In this document: piece by piece, positions 47,856 through 59,900 of the stretch
Layout of the letters: every line of letters begins with the position of its first letter
How positions within the stretch are numbered: position 1 is the first letter of the stretch
Assembly (NCBI GenBank): GCA_009760855.2
Contig: WPIO01000124.1
Coordinates: 1,120,501 to 1,184,500 of the forward strand
DNA length: 64,000 nt
From: Cristatella mucedo
Lineage: Eukaryota; Bryozoa; Phylactolaemata; Cristatellidae
Reading direction: 5' to 3'
Notes under the pieces: generated by a model
The model's database searches: none
What the model was told of the DNA's origin: nothing
What the model saw: only the letters and a program-made list of their open reading frames with translations
Position numbers and translations under genes: made by a program

Positions 47856-49476
47856 TGCCCTTGTGATTTATCCTATGTCTCGACTCTCCCTAAAGCCCAG
47901 TTCGGCTCTGCCACCCCTCACCATTACAGGAGCCAGCCTTGTAGCGACCGGTGCTCGGATGAGGCGATCGTGCAATGCAGATCGGCTGACTGAGCCGGCA
48001 ATGACAGCCGGATTTGCGCCTCGCGTGTGGCGTCGATGGAGATGGCCGCGAAGACGGCTCGAGGCGTAAGCAGTCTTCATAGATAGCCTCGACCGTGACG
48101 CCCATGTATATTTTTCTATGTACGCACCCTGCTAATCTCGTACTGCGTGTATCGTTTTCCTTTTAACTTTTTTGTTAGCCTGTTGATTTTAGTTGGTGCA
48201 TAATAATATTTATTGAGCGTTGTCCTGTGTGGATTTACATGCCTGGCAAGGCACCCGGGCTGTCAACGGGTCCATTCAGGATGGACAAACTTGTTAACTG
48301 GTGAAAGTAGGCACGCGAATTCGGCCTCGGTGAATGTCATTGGCAGCAGGCCCGCTAGGCCCAAAGTTGCTCGAGCCCATAGATATAACTGTTGTCTGTC
48401 GCAATTAGCTATCGCCGATTGTCGAGGCTACCGAAACTTTGTGGAGGCTGTAGCCAGGTGTCGTTAGCCCCTTTTCAAGCCGATGCATGGAATATATTGT
48501 TGAGCCCAAACATTGTCGTCTGCGTGCTCGAGAATTGCTTGGCTGCTGTAGTGGGTGAGGCACTGAGTCTTGCTGGCACCACTGCCTCCCAACTGAAGCT
48601 GGTTTGGTCCAATGGTTAAGGTGCTCGCCCCGACCAAAAAGATGTGCCTGATATCGTGGGGTCAAGCCCCAAGGCACATGTGAAGCACCTGAATAGAGAT
48701 TAAGTTCTCTTAGGGCGCTAACAAATGAATTATATTTTAAGTTTCTTTTACGAGTTAGTGTAAGGGGAGCAGGCTGGTCGGTCATCCAGGTAAGTAACAT
48801 ATGTCTTATTGGCCTTGCTGACCTTATCTCAACGATTTGATGCGATAATTGACGTAGATTGGGCCAGGCAGCAAATGCAGTTGCAGGGCCTCAGGCTTTG
48901 CCTGAGTGCCGATGGCTAAAAGACCACGGTTTGAGCTCACGTGGTGATTCACAAGCCGGACCGGAAGCACATCTTGACGCGTCATAAAAGTTGTTGATTA
49001 TGAATTAGTAGCGCCGGAAATAAATGCTTAAATAGTCGTTAGCATATATATGCGCTAGCTTTTTCGAGTTCTCCGGTCATTTAAATAGTGCAGTTAAAGA
49101 TTCTGCCAGATGATATGCCTGCCAGTAAGCGTGCTGCGTCTGTCACTCATAATCGGAGTGATTGAAAAAAATCCAAGTGAAGTTCGAGTACGGGGCTTAA
49201 CTGAAAGCAAGAATAGCTTAGTGTCTGGATTAGCGGACTCGATTTTCGTACAGTAAACCTAGAGCTCTGTGCGCCGTCACAGACTTAAGCAGACTGAACT
49301 ATCAAGCCTTCCTGAGGCAAATAATAATAGTAAGTCTTGTATGGCCACTAAGAGAACCAAATATGTATGTAGGCGCTTTACTACTGACTACTAGAGAAGC
49401 AGCACATAAGAGAATGAAAAACTCAAGGTGTCATATACAGAGAAACTCTCGAGAAAGTAACACAAGAAAAAAATAC
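47856..49476. other. Mostly anonymous sequence around a SINE2
   Basis: Apart from the SINE2 at 48597, I see nothing that can be named. The short frames at 47870-48100 are in GC-rich sequence and lack family features. Confidence 0.4.
48597..48740 (+). mobile_element. SINE family 2 copy
   Basis: AGCTGGTTTGGTCCAATGGT head, TTAAGGTGCTCGCCCCGACC, GGGGTCAAGCCCCAAGGCAC (altered B box), tail GAAGCACCTGAATAGAGATT then AAGTTCTCTTAGGGCGCTAA. Confidence 0.9.
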
Positions 49477-49635
49477 TAGCTTATTTAACAGCCTCCTTTG
49501 TAAAGCGACAGAAGAGCCTTAATGGCTATGACCGCAGCTTGCAGCAACAACAAAGGATCGCCCACCGCAGGATTTGAACCCACGACCTCGGTCATGAAAA
49601 GCAACCGCCCTACCTAGTGTGCCACCACAGCTCAG
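49477..49635 (-). mobile_element. SINE family 1 copy
   Basis: The minus strand reads TGGTGGCACACTAGGTAGGG, then a shortened core CATGACCGAGGTCGTGGGTT with B box GGTTCAAATCC, CGGTGGGCGATCCTTTGTTG and a tail ending AGGCTGTTAAATAAGCTA. Confidence 0.85.
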
Positions 49636-51214
49636 GTAAACATAAGTCACTCAGGGCCAACGGCTAGTAAAGACACTAGGTTAGTAATATGCACCGAATC
49701 ATACATCGGAAAGCATGAAGGCTAAGCAACGAAATGACTTAAGTTCACTTGGGCGACAGGAAAGCCGAGTCAAACAGATGCATCTTACGCTGCGACTTAG
49801 AATATGCAAAGCCGATCCAAGTGATGACTGAAGCCAGTTCCAGGTGGCTTATAAACCAGGCAGTTTCAATTTAGACAGGGGGACAGTGGAAAGACGGAAA
49901 GCCGAGAAGCTAGTGCTGTTACCTTTTTGTTTAGACTGCTGTACCACGTGACTCGTTCGCTTGATCAATTAATAGCTCCAACTAGAAAGTAATTCCCAGG
50001 AATGCTATTACTGAGAAATCCCCGTCATCGAGCGCTCCCTGAAGGCGCGTTTTGAGTGACACATTTCGCCAGCTATCCGGGATGGTGTCGCGTAAAATCA
50101 GCATAGAGTAAGTAGACTAAACCAAGCCTTGCACAGATATAGAGATTACCGTGGTTAAGTAGCTTTTGTTAGGAAATGGCCCTCCAAAATGCACCCCAAG
50201 GTGAATTCTAACCTTACTCGATTGCCTCTATTACCCGCCGCCACATTATCTGATTCTGATATGATGAGCTCAGTGTGTGTCATGAAACCGGGACTCTCGT
50301 GAAACGCTTCTAAGGCTTGGCCGGTCGAGTCATCCGCTATACTTTTCAAAGCAATTAAGAAAGCCTGCCCTTAAACGGTGCCAGGGGTTGCTTACTCATT
50401 TGTTCAGTCTTGCCAGATCTTGGCCATAAAGTAGAACCGCATATAGCTTCTCAGTCATCGTCCGTCAAGTCTTCCTTCAAGTTCCTTCAGTTCTTCCTTC
50501 AAGTCTTCAAATCTTTGACTGTCCCACCAAGAGTGGTGATGTAGGCACCAAAGATTCAAAAACAGGACAGACGCAGTAAGGAAGCCAGACTCATTGTGCC
50601 AGAAGCAGCTTTGGTCCACGGCTGCTCACGATGAGAAGCTAATTAGAAGGGCTCTGGGTAACTACGGAAGTCTAAAGGTATGTTATAATCTCCTAGGCCT
50701 TAATTAAAATTGTGCGATAGCATGCGATGGCAAGCAAGAAAGCGAAAAGCACAACAAAACACAAAAAGGCAAGCGGCAGATAAAAGAAAGGGGTGGGGAT
50801 GGAGGCTACATGACTACCGTAAGGAGGAGGCACAGCAAAGCACGGCCTTTCGCGATCTGCTGGCCATCTGAAGTCCACCAGCTTTTTAAGACACCGCTAG
50901 GGCAGAATCAGTGCCCCTTTCCTACAACCAGGAGGATTAGACAAGTGCCATCTAGCTCCACCACATGGATCTCAAATGTCTCTGTCGCACGGACAGCTGC
51001 CGTTCCGCCGCCAGTTCTAATCACTGCAATAGCTGCCCTCGCAGCGCTGACCGGCTTCTCAGCGAACGTCGTCGCAGCCGTCTGGCGACCCGTCGCTGGC
51101 GCCGTCTCGGCGACCTCCTCTGCTGCTGCCTTCCCCGAGGAACTCCATTGTCATCTGGCGGACCGCCGTTTAACGGACCGGCGCCTTCTCGTCCAGCACC
51201 ACGTCGCCTGGCAC
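49636..51214. other. Anonymous sequence, no gene seen
   Basis: Nothing recognisable to about 50800. A plus-strand frame continues from about 50810 into the hAT relic, but its first part (Ala- and Arg-rich, GC-rich) has no family features and may not belong to the transposase. Confidence 0.35.
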
Positions 51215-51960
51215 CATCTCCTTCAAGACAGCATAGACTATCCCCTACATGAAATTACAAATAGGTTTTCCCGGCTCACAGATCTTAATGCCAAATTTGG
51301 TTTCTTGTTCAAAGTTGATAAGCTTTTGAAAACACGTGAGCGGACCAAAATCCGCTTGCAATGCTTAAGATCTTGGAGGCTTCTACTATTCAGACTTTGA
51401 TAGAACAGAGCGGTGCAACGAAATATATGACTATAAAATGCTTCTTGCCACACGTGACGACACGGCACTGAAGACATCACTGGAACTCATGTCTTTCATT
51501 GTCATTTATGGAGAAGATATGTTTCCTAATTTAGAGTTGCCCTGAAAGTTTTTCTCACCATAGGTGTATCAGTTGCCAGTACCGATCGTTCCTGTAGCAA
51601 GCTGAAAATAATTCTGTCTTATCTGAGAGCATTAATGGGGCAAGATCGACTCTATGATTTGGCCTTGTTAAACGTGGAGAAAGAAACACTGGAAAAAAAT
51701 GACCTTCAAAGTGTATTAGACCAGCTTGCCACTTTCAAGGCCAGACAAATTTGACAAAGTTTAAGCTGCGATGGCTACATTGTACCATGAGTACAGTAAT
51801 ACAACTTGCTCGACTCAATATGCCTGCTAGCGTGCGTTTTTGTGTTTCTTCTGTGGTGGAGCTATTTTTCAGGAATTTTTTTACAAGAGGAGGGGCGCCA
51901 TTCCCAGCTTTGTCCCGTGCACCAAAAAGTCTCACTACGCCTCTGCTGAATAAGGAGTGT
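51215..51960 (+). pseudogene. hAT-family transposase relic (C-terminal part)
   Basis: The plus strand encodes NRFSRLTDLNAKFGFLFKVD (about 51262-51321). After frame shifts come a segment ending EDMFPNLELP and then ALKVFLTIGVSVASTDRSCS, KLKIILSYLRALMGQDRLYD and LALLNVEKETLEKNDLQSVL (about 51540-51720). These are the RSFSKLK...R..M...RL..LAL features of the hAT C-terminal dimerisation region, in the ZMYM1-like branch. The non-coding stretch to about 51946 (GGGCGCCATTCCCAGCTTTG) resembles the 3' ends of such elements. The 5' part and left TIR are not seen. Confidence 0.7.
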
Positions 51961-52094
51961 TGCAGTGTTTCCCTACCTGGCAATGATGTTGCCGTCACCA
52001 ACCAGGATAGAGCAAACATGGACCTTCTATCTATAAGTATGGTTACTCGTATGCTGTGCAGATGTAGTCAACTACAGGAAAGCAGGCGTCTGCG

Positions 52095-53290
52095 GATGAT
52101 GATAATAATGCATTTTATATAGCATCCCCATCAGAGAACTCAATCTCTTTCCAGGCAGCTTCAACATTTGTTGCAAAGGAAGCACGACCGAATGGTTAGG
52201 GGTAGCATGCTCAACAACAACAAGCCTGACATGGTTAGGGGTGATATGCACCAGGTCAGCATGCAAAGATAGTTAGTAGCAGCATGCACAGTATCAGCAC
52301 GCATAAGCATATAAAGGATGAATCACACACACTCACTAAATACTGTGATTATTAAATGCGTTTTAGTTTCTTTTTAAACGTGGCGCAGTCAGAAAATGGC
52401 GTGAAGCAAGTAGGAAGTGAGTTTCAGTCTTTGGGAGCATAAGAACAAAAGGCTCGGTTTCCAAACGATTTGAGGTTTGTATGAGGTATAGGTAAATAAT
52501 AAATTCCGAAAAGCTATTGGCACGAAGCTTAGCCAGGTGGGGGAGTACAACTGATAGGTAGGCTGGAGCAAAAGATTGAAGGGACCTAAGAGTGAGTGAC
52601 AGAACCTTGAAGTCGATGCGTTGCTCGACTGGGAGCCAGAGTAGGTCGGCGAGAAGGGTTGTGATCTGGCAACTAAGACGCTCACGACAGACGCACCTAG
52701 CTGCATAGTTTTACACCAGCTGCAAGCACCTGATTTCACAGGCCGGTGAACCAGCAAGCAGTGAGTTACGTAAGTCTGTACGTGATGTCACAAATGAGTT
52801 GACCAATTAGATGCAGTATCCATATCCAAACAAGCACGAATTTTAGCAATGTTATATAGCTGAAAGTAGGCAGACTTGACTATGGAGCTGGTGTGGTCGC
52901 CTAATAAAAGGTCACTTTGGAACAGGACATCTTTCGTGCAGAATTGGACAGGAGATATGCTGGCAGACCCGATTGAGAGCGTCAAACTATCCAAATTCTA
53001 AATCGCTTTTGGTTTGTCCTTAACCAGTAAGTTGGCTTTATCATCATTCAATTTAAGAAAGCTTGCTGCCATCCATGTGAGAGTTTTACCAATACAGGAA
53101 GCAAGGAAGCTGAAAGAATTCAACACGCTGGAGAGCGTGGGGAGATCAAATTACAGATACAATTGATTGTCATCCGCATCGAAGTGAAAGCCAAGATTGT
53201 GCTTGAAAATCACACTGGCAAGTGGAAGAGTTTGAACCGTGAAAAGAACGCGACCAAGCAAAGAGCCCAAAAGTATCCCATACTTCAGAA
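52095..53290 (-). mobile_element. LINE A, RT C-terminal part and 3' UTR
   Basis: On the minus strand the copy begins near the GVPQGS region (about 53290), then has VIFKHNLGFHF and DADDNQLYL (YADD with Tyr changed to Asp, about 53165-53195), LADLLWLPVEQRIDFKVLSL (about 52600-52660) and a 3' UTR with hairpin and ATT-like tail at 52095-52170. Frame breaks occur throughout. I see nothing in 53291-53940. Confidence 0.85.
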
Positions 53291-53940
53291 CTTTTCATAT
53301 TGATTAGCTTCCCCACACTCAACTTTTCTTATGTATCAGTCATTGATTTTACGCCGACGACTCAGAGCTCAAGCTAAAGTTGCCATAAGTCATGCCGCTA
53401 CCAACGCCATGTCCGCGTAAGCGTTGTTTATTTCAAGCTTAACAAGTACATCGACAGCCAAGATTTTATGATTAAGCCATTTGAACGAATTTAAGGTGAC
53501 CACTTGCATCGCCTTGCCACGAAAAGCTGCGTTGCGGGAACATTGCTACGACGTCGCTTGATAGAGCGAGTGTAGGCAGTGCCGTGCCGCAACCGAATGT
53601 ATAAAGGCAGCCATTTTTTCGGAGCAAGATCGTGCGTACAGACGGCCGTCGTTGTCAGGGCTCGCGTAAGTCTACCGCATTCGTAATGTCCAACATTGTC
53701 ACAGCCGCACCATCAAATAAAGTGAGGGAATGACGTCTGAGAGGACAATTGAGGGTGGCTTGGCTTTCTTCAAGCAGAACTACCACTGCCGCCTTCTAGT
53801 CATTCACGCTCATTCTTCGAGCCGTCCTACCGTTTAGCTTTCTAGCCGTCTGCGTTCAAGCAAAATATCACTGCCGTAATCGTTCCGTCGTCATCTTGCG
53901 ACTTCGGCGAAATACCTCCGCACCCTCAAAGCTCGTCATG

Positions 53941-56900
53941 GCGAGGTCGCCTTTGAGGTGCGGCTGCCGCGACTGTTACCGCGTCCGAGCTGCACCGCTC
54001 CACGCCCAAAGCGGTGCTGCACGGACTGCAGTGGTGGCAAAGCAGCTCAGATGTTGTCCCGAAGAATCGCCGCTATCCAGAGTGAAGGTGGATGGACGAG
54101 ATGGCTGACGAAATAATGGCTTCGCCGTAGCGAGGTCGCCTCTGAGCTGCGGCTGCCGCGACTGTTACCGCGTCCGTGCCGCACCGCTCCACGCCCTAGA
54201 GCGGCGCTGCACGGACTGCGGTGGCGGCCAAGCAGCTCAGATGTTGTCCCGAAGAATCGCCGCTGTCCAGAGTGAAGGTGGATGGACGAGATGAATGACG
54301 AAATATTAGCGTCGCCATAGCGACCAAGCAACTCAAGTATTGTCCCGAAGAATCGCCGCTGTCCAGAGTGAAGGTGGATGGACGAGATGACTGACGAAAT
54401 GTTACCGATGCCGTAGCGACGTCGCCTCTGAGCTGTGGCTGCCGCGACTGTTGCCACGTCCGTGCCGCACCGCTCCACGCCCTAGAGCGGCGCTGCACGG
54501 ACTGCGGTGGCAGCCAAGCAACTCAAGTGTTGTCCCGAAGAATGGATGGACGAGATGGCTGACGAAATAATGGCTTCGCCGTAGCGAGGTCGCCTCCGAG
54601 CTGCGGCTACCGCGACTGTAGCCGCGTCCGTGCCGCACCGCTCCACGCCCTAGAGCGGCGCTGCACGGACTGCGGTGGCGGCCAAGCAGCTCAGATGTTG
54701 TCCCGAAGAATCTCCGCTGTCCAGAGCGAAGGTTGATGAAGAGATGACTGACGAAATATTAACGATGTCGTAGCGACGTCGCCTCTGAGCTGCGGCTGCC
54801 GCGACTGTTGCCGCGTCCGTGCCGCACCGCTCCACGCCCTAGAGCGGCGCTGCACGGACTGCGGTGGCGGCCAAGCAGGTCAGATGTTGTCCCGAAGAAT
54901 CGCCGCTGTCCAGAGTGAAGGTGGATGGGCGAGATGACTGACGAAATATTAGCGATGTCGTAGCGACGTCGCCTCTGAGCTGCGGCTGCCGCGACTGTTG
55001 CCGCGTCCGTGCCGCACCGCTCCACGCCCTAGAGCGGCGCTGCACGGACTGCACTGCGGTGGCGGCCAAGCAGCTCAGATGTTGTCCCGAAGAATCTCCG
55101 CTGTCCAGAGCGAAGGTTGATGAAGAGATGGCTGACGAAATATTAGCGATGTCGTAGTGACGTCGCCTCTGAGCTGCGGCTGCCGCGACTGTTGCCGCGT
55201 CCGTCCGTGCCGCACCGCTCCACGCCCTAGAGCGGCGCTGCACGGACTGCGGTGGCGGCCAAGCCGCTCAGGAATTGTTCCGTAGCTTCGCAGCTGTCCA
55301 GAGCGAAGGTGGATGAAGAGATGAGTGACGAAATATTAGCCACGCCGTAGCGACCAAGCAACTCAATTGTTGCCTCGAAGAATCGCCGCTGTCCAGAGTG
55401 AAGGTGGATGGGCGAGATGACTGACGAAATCTTACCAATGCCATAGCGACATCGCCTCTGAGCTGCGGCTGCCGCGACTGTTGCCGCGTCCGTGCAGCAC
55501 CGCTCCACGCCCTAGAGCGGCGCTGCAAGGACTGCGGTGGCGGCCAGGCAGCTCAGATGTTGTCCAGAAGAATCGCCGCTATCCAGAGTGAAGGTGGATG
55601 GACGAGATGGCTGACGAAATAATGGCTTCGCCGTAGCGAGGTCGCCTCTGAGCTGCGGCTGCCACGACTGTTACCGCGTCCGTGCCGCACTGCTCCACGC
55701 CCTAGAGCGGCGCTGCACGGACTGCGGTGGTGGCCAAGCAGCTCAGGAATTGTTCCGTAGCTTCGCAGCTGTCCAGAGCGAAGGTGGATGAAGAGATGAG
55801 TGACGAAATATTAGCCACGCCGTAGCGACCAAGCAACTCAATTATTGTCCCGAAGAATCGCCGCTGTCCAGAGTGAAGGTGGATGGACGAGATGACTGAC
55901 GAAATATTACCGATGCCGTAGCGAGGTCGCCTCGGAGCTGCGGCTACCGCGACTGTAGCCGCGTCCGTGCCGCACCGCTCCACGCCCTAGAGCGGCGCTG
56001 CACGGATTGCGGTGGCGGCCAAGCAGCTCAGATGTTGTCCCGAAGAATCGCCGCTGTCCAGAGCGAAGGTGGATGAAGAGATGAGTGACGAAATATTAGC
56101 CTCGCCGTAGCGACCAAGCAACTCAATTGTTGTCCCGAAGAATCGCCGCTGTCCAGAGTGAAGTTGGATGGGCGAGATGACTGACGAAATATTACCGATG
56201 CTGTAGCGACGTCGCCTCTGAGCTGCGGCTGCCGCGACTGTTGCCGCGTCCGTGCCGCACCGCTCCACGCCCTAGAGCGGCGCTGCACGGACTGCGGTGG
56301 CGGCCAAGCAGCTCAGATGTTGTCCCGAAGAATCGCCGCTGTCCAGAGTGAAGGTGGATGGACGAGATGACTGACGAAATATTACCGATGCCGTAGCGAG
56401 GTCGCCTCGGAGCTGCGGCTACCGCGACTGTAGCCGCGTCCGTGCCGCACCGCTCCACGCCCTAGAGCGGCGCTGCGCGGATTGCGGTGGCGGCCAAGCA
56501 GCTCAGATGTTGTCCCGAAGAATCGCCGCTGTCCAGAGTGAAGGTGGATGGACGAGATGAATGACGAAATATTAGCGTCGCCATAGCGACCAAGCAACTC
56601 AAGTGTTGTCCCGAAGAATCGCCGCTGTCCAGAGTGAAGGTGGATGGACGAGATGACTGACGAAATATTACCGATGCCGTAGCGAGGTCGCCTCGGAGCT
56701 GCGGCTACCGCGACTGTAGCCGCGTCCGTGCCGCACCGCTCCACGCCCTAGAGCGGCGCTGCACGGATTGCGGTAGCGGCCAAGCAGCTCAGATGTTGTC
56801 CCGAAGAATCGCCGCTGTCCAGAGCGAAGGTGGATGAAGAGATGAGTGACGAAATATTAGCCTCGCCGTAGCGACCAAGCAACTCAATTGTTGTCCCGAA

Positions 56901-59900
56901 GAATCGCCGCTGTCCAGAGTGAAGTTGGATGGGCGAGATGACTGACGAAATATTACCGATGCTGTAGCGACGTCGCCTCTGAGCTGCGGCTGCCGCGACT
57001 GTTGCCGCGTCCGTGCCGCACCGCTCCACGCCCTAGAGCGGCGCTGCACGGACTGCGGTGGCGGCCAAGCAGCTCAGATGTTGTCCCGAAGAATCGCCGC
57101 TGTCCAGAGTAAAGGTGGATGGACGAGATGAATGACGAAATATTTGCGTCGCCATAGCGACCAAGCAACTCAAGTGTTGTCCCGAAGAATCGCCGCTGTC
57201 CAGAGTGAAGGTGGATGGACGGGATGACTGACGAAATAATGGCTTCGCCGTAGCGAGGTTGCCTCTGAGCTGCGGCTGCCGCGACTGTTGCAGCGTCCGT
57301 GCTGCACCGCTCCACGCCCTAGAGCGGCGCGGCACGGACTGCGGTGGCGGCCAGGCAGCTCAGATGTTGTCCCGAAGAATCGCCGCTATTCAGAGTGAAG
57401 GTGGATGGACGAGATGACTGACGAAATTTTACCGATGCCGTAGCGAGATCGCCTCTGAGCTGCGGCTGCCGCGACTGTTGCAGCGTCCGTGCTGCACCGC
57501 TCCACGCCCTAGAGCGGCGCTGCACGGACTGCGGTGGCGGCAAAGCAGCTCAGATGTTGTCCCGAAGAATCGCCGCTGTCCAGAGTGAAGGTGGATGGAC
57601 GAGATGAATGACGAAATATTTGCGTCGCCATAGCGACCAAGCAACTCAAGTGTTGTCCCGAAGAATCGCCGCTGTCCAGAGTGAAGGTGGATGGACGAGA
57701 TGACTGACGAAATATTACCGATGCCGTAGCGAGGTCGCCTCGAAGCTGCGGCTACCGCGACTGTAGCCGCGTCCGTGCCGCACCGCTCCACGCCCTAGAG
57801 CGGCGCTGCACGGATTGCGGTGGCGGCCAAGCAGCTCAGATGTTGTCCCGAAGAATCGCCGCTGTCCAGAGCGAAGGTGGATGAAAAGATGAGTGACGAA
57901 ATATTAGCCTCGCCGTAGCGACCAAGCAACTCAATTGTTGTCCCGAAGAATCGCCGCTGTCCAGAGTGAAGTTGGATGGGCGAGATGACTGACGAAATAT
58001 TACCGATGCTGTAGCGACGTCGCCTGTGAGCTGCGGCTGCCGCGACTGTTGCCGCGTCCGTGCCGCACCGCTCCACGCCCTAGAGCGGCGCTGCACGGAC
58101 TGCGGTGGCGGCCAAGCAGCTCAGATGTTGTCCCGAAGAATCGCCGCTGTCCAGAGTGAAGGTGGATGGACGAGATGACTGACGAAATAATGGCTTCGCC
58201 GTAGCGAGGTCGCCTCTGAGCTGCGGCTGCCGCGACTGTTGCAGCGTCCGTGCTGCACCGCTCCACGCCCTAGAGCGGCGCTGCACGGACTGCGGTGGCG
58301 GCCAAGCAGCTCAGATGTATTCCCGAAGAATCGCCGCTATCCAGAGTGAAGGTGGATGGACGAGATGACTGACGAAATATTAGCGATGTCGTAGCGACGT
58401 CGCCTCTGAGCTGCGGCTGCCGCGACTGTTGCCGCGTCCGTGCCGCACCGCTCCACACCCTAGAGCGCGCTGCACGGACTGCAGTGGTGGCAAAGCAGCT
58501 CAGATGTTGTCCCGAAGAATCGCCGCTGTCCAGAGTGAAGGTGGATGGACGAGATGAATGACGAAATATTTGCGTCGCCATAGCGACCAAGCAACTCAAG
58601 TGTTGTCCCGAAGAATCGCCGCTGTCCAGAGTGAAGGTGGATGGACGAGATGACTGACGAAATATTACCGATGCCGTAGCGAGGTCGCCTCGGAGCTGCG
58701 GCTACCGCGACTGTAGCCGCGTCCGTGCCGCACCGCTCCACGCCCTAGAGCGGCGCTGCACGGATTGCGGTGGCGGCCAAGCAGCTCAGATGTTGTCCCG
58801 AAGAATCGCCGCTGTCCAGAGCGAAGGTGGATGAAGAGATGAGTGACGAAATATTAGCCTCGCCGTAGCGACCAAGCAACTCAATTGTTGTCCCGAAGAA
58901 TCGCCGCTGTCCAGAGTGAAGTTGGATGGGCGAGATGACTGACGAAATATTACCGATGCTGTAGCGACGTCGCCTCTGAGCTGCGGCTGCCGCGACTGTT
59001 GCCGCGTCCGTGCCGCACCGCTCCACGCCCCCTAGAGCGGCGCTGCACGGACTGCGGTGGCGGCCAAGCAGCTCAGATGTTGTCCCGAAGAATCGCCGCT
59101 GTCCAGAGTGAAGGTGGATGGACGAGATGACTGACGAAATAATGGCTTCGCCGTAGCGAGGTCGCCTCTGAGCTGCGGCTGCCGCGACTGTTGCAGCGTC
59201 CGTGCTGCACCGCTCCACGCCCTAGAGCGGCGCTGCACGGACTGCGGTGGCGGCCAAGCAGCTCAGATGTATTCCCGAAGAATCGCCGCTATCCAGAGTG
59301 AAGGTGGATGGACGAGATGACTGACGAAATATTAGCGATGTCGTAGCGACGTCGCCTCTGAGCTGCGGCTGCCGCGACTGTTGCCGCGTCCGTGCCGCAC
59401 CGGTCCACACCCTAGAGCGGCGCTGCACGGACTGCAGTGGTGGCAAAGCAGCTCAGATATTGTCCCGAAGAATCGCCGCTGTCCAGAGTGAAGGTGGATG
59501 GGCGAGATGACAGACGAAATATTAGCGATGTCGTAGCGACGTCGCCTCTGAGCTGCGGCTGCCGCGACTGTTGCCGCGTCCGTGCCGCACCGCTCGACGC
59601 CCTAGAGCGGCGCTGCACGGACTCCGGTGGCGTCCAGGCAGCTCAGATGTTATCCCGAAGAATCGCTGCTGTGCAGAGTGAATGTGGATGGATGAGATGA
59701 CTGACGAAATATTAGCGATGCCGTAGCGAGGTCGCCTCTGAGCTGCGGCTGCCGCAACTGTTGCCGCTTCCGTGCCGCACCGCTTCACGCCCTAGAGCGG
59801 CGCTGCACGGACTGCGGTGGCGGCCAAGCAGCTCAGATGTTGTCCCGAAGAATCGCCGCTGTCCAGAGTGAAGGTGGATGGACGAGATGAATGACGAAAT

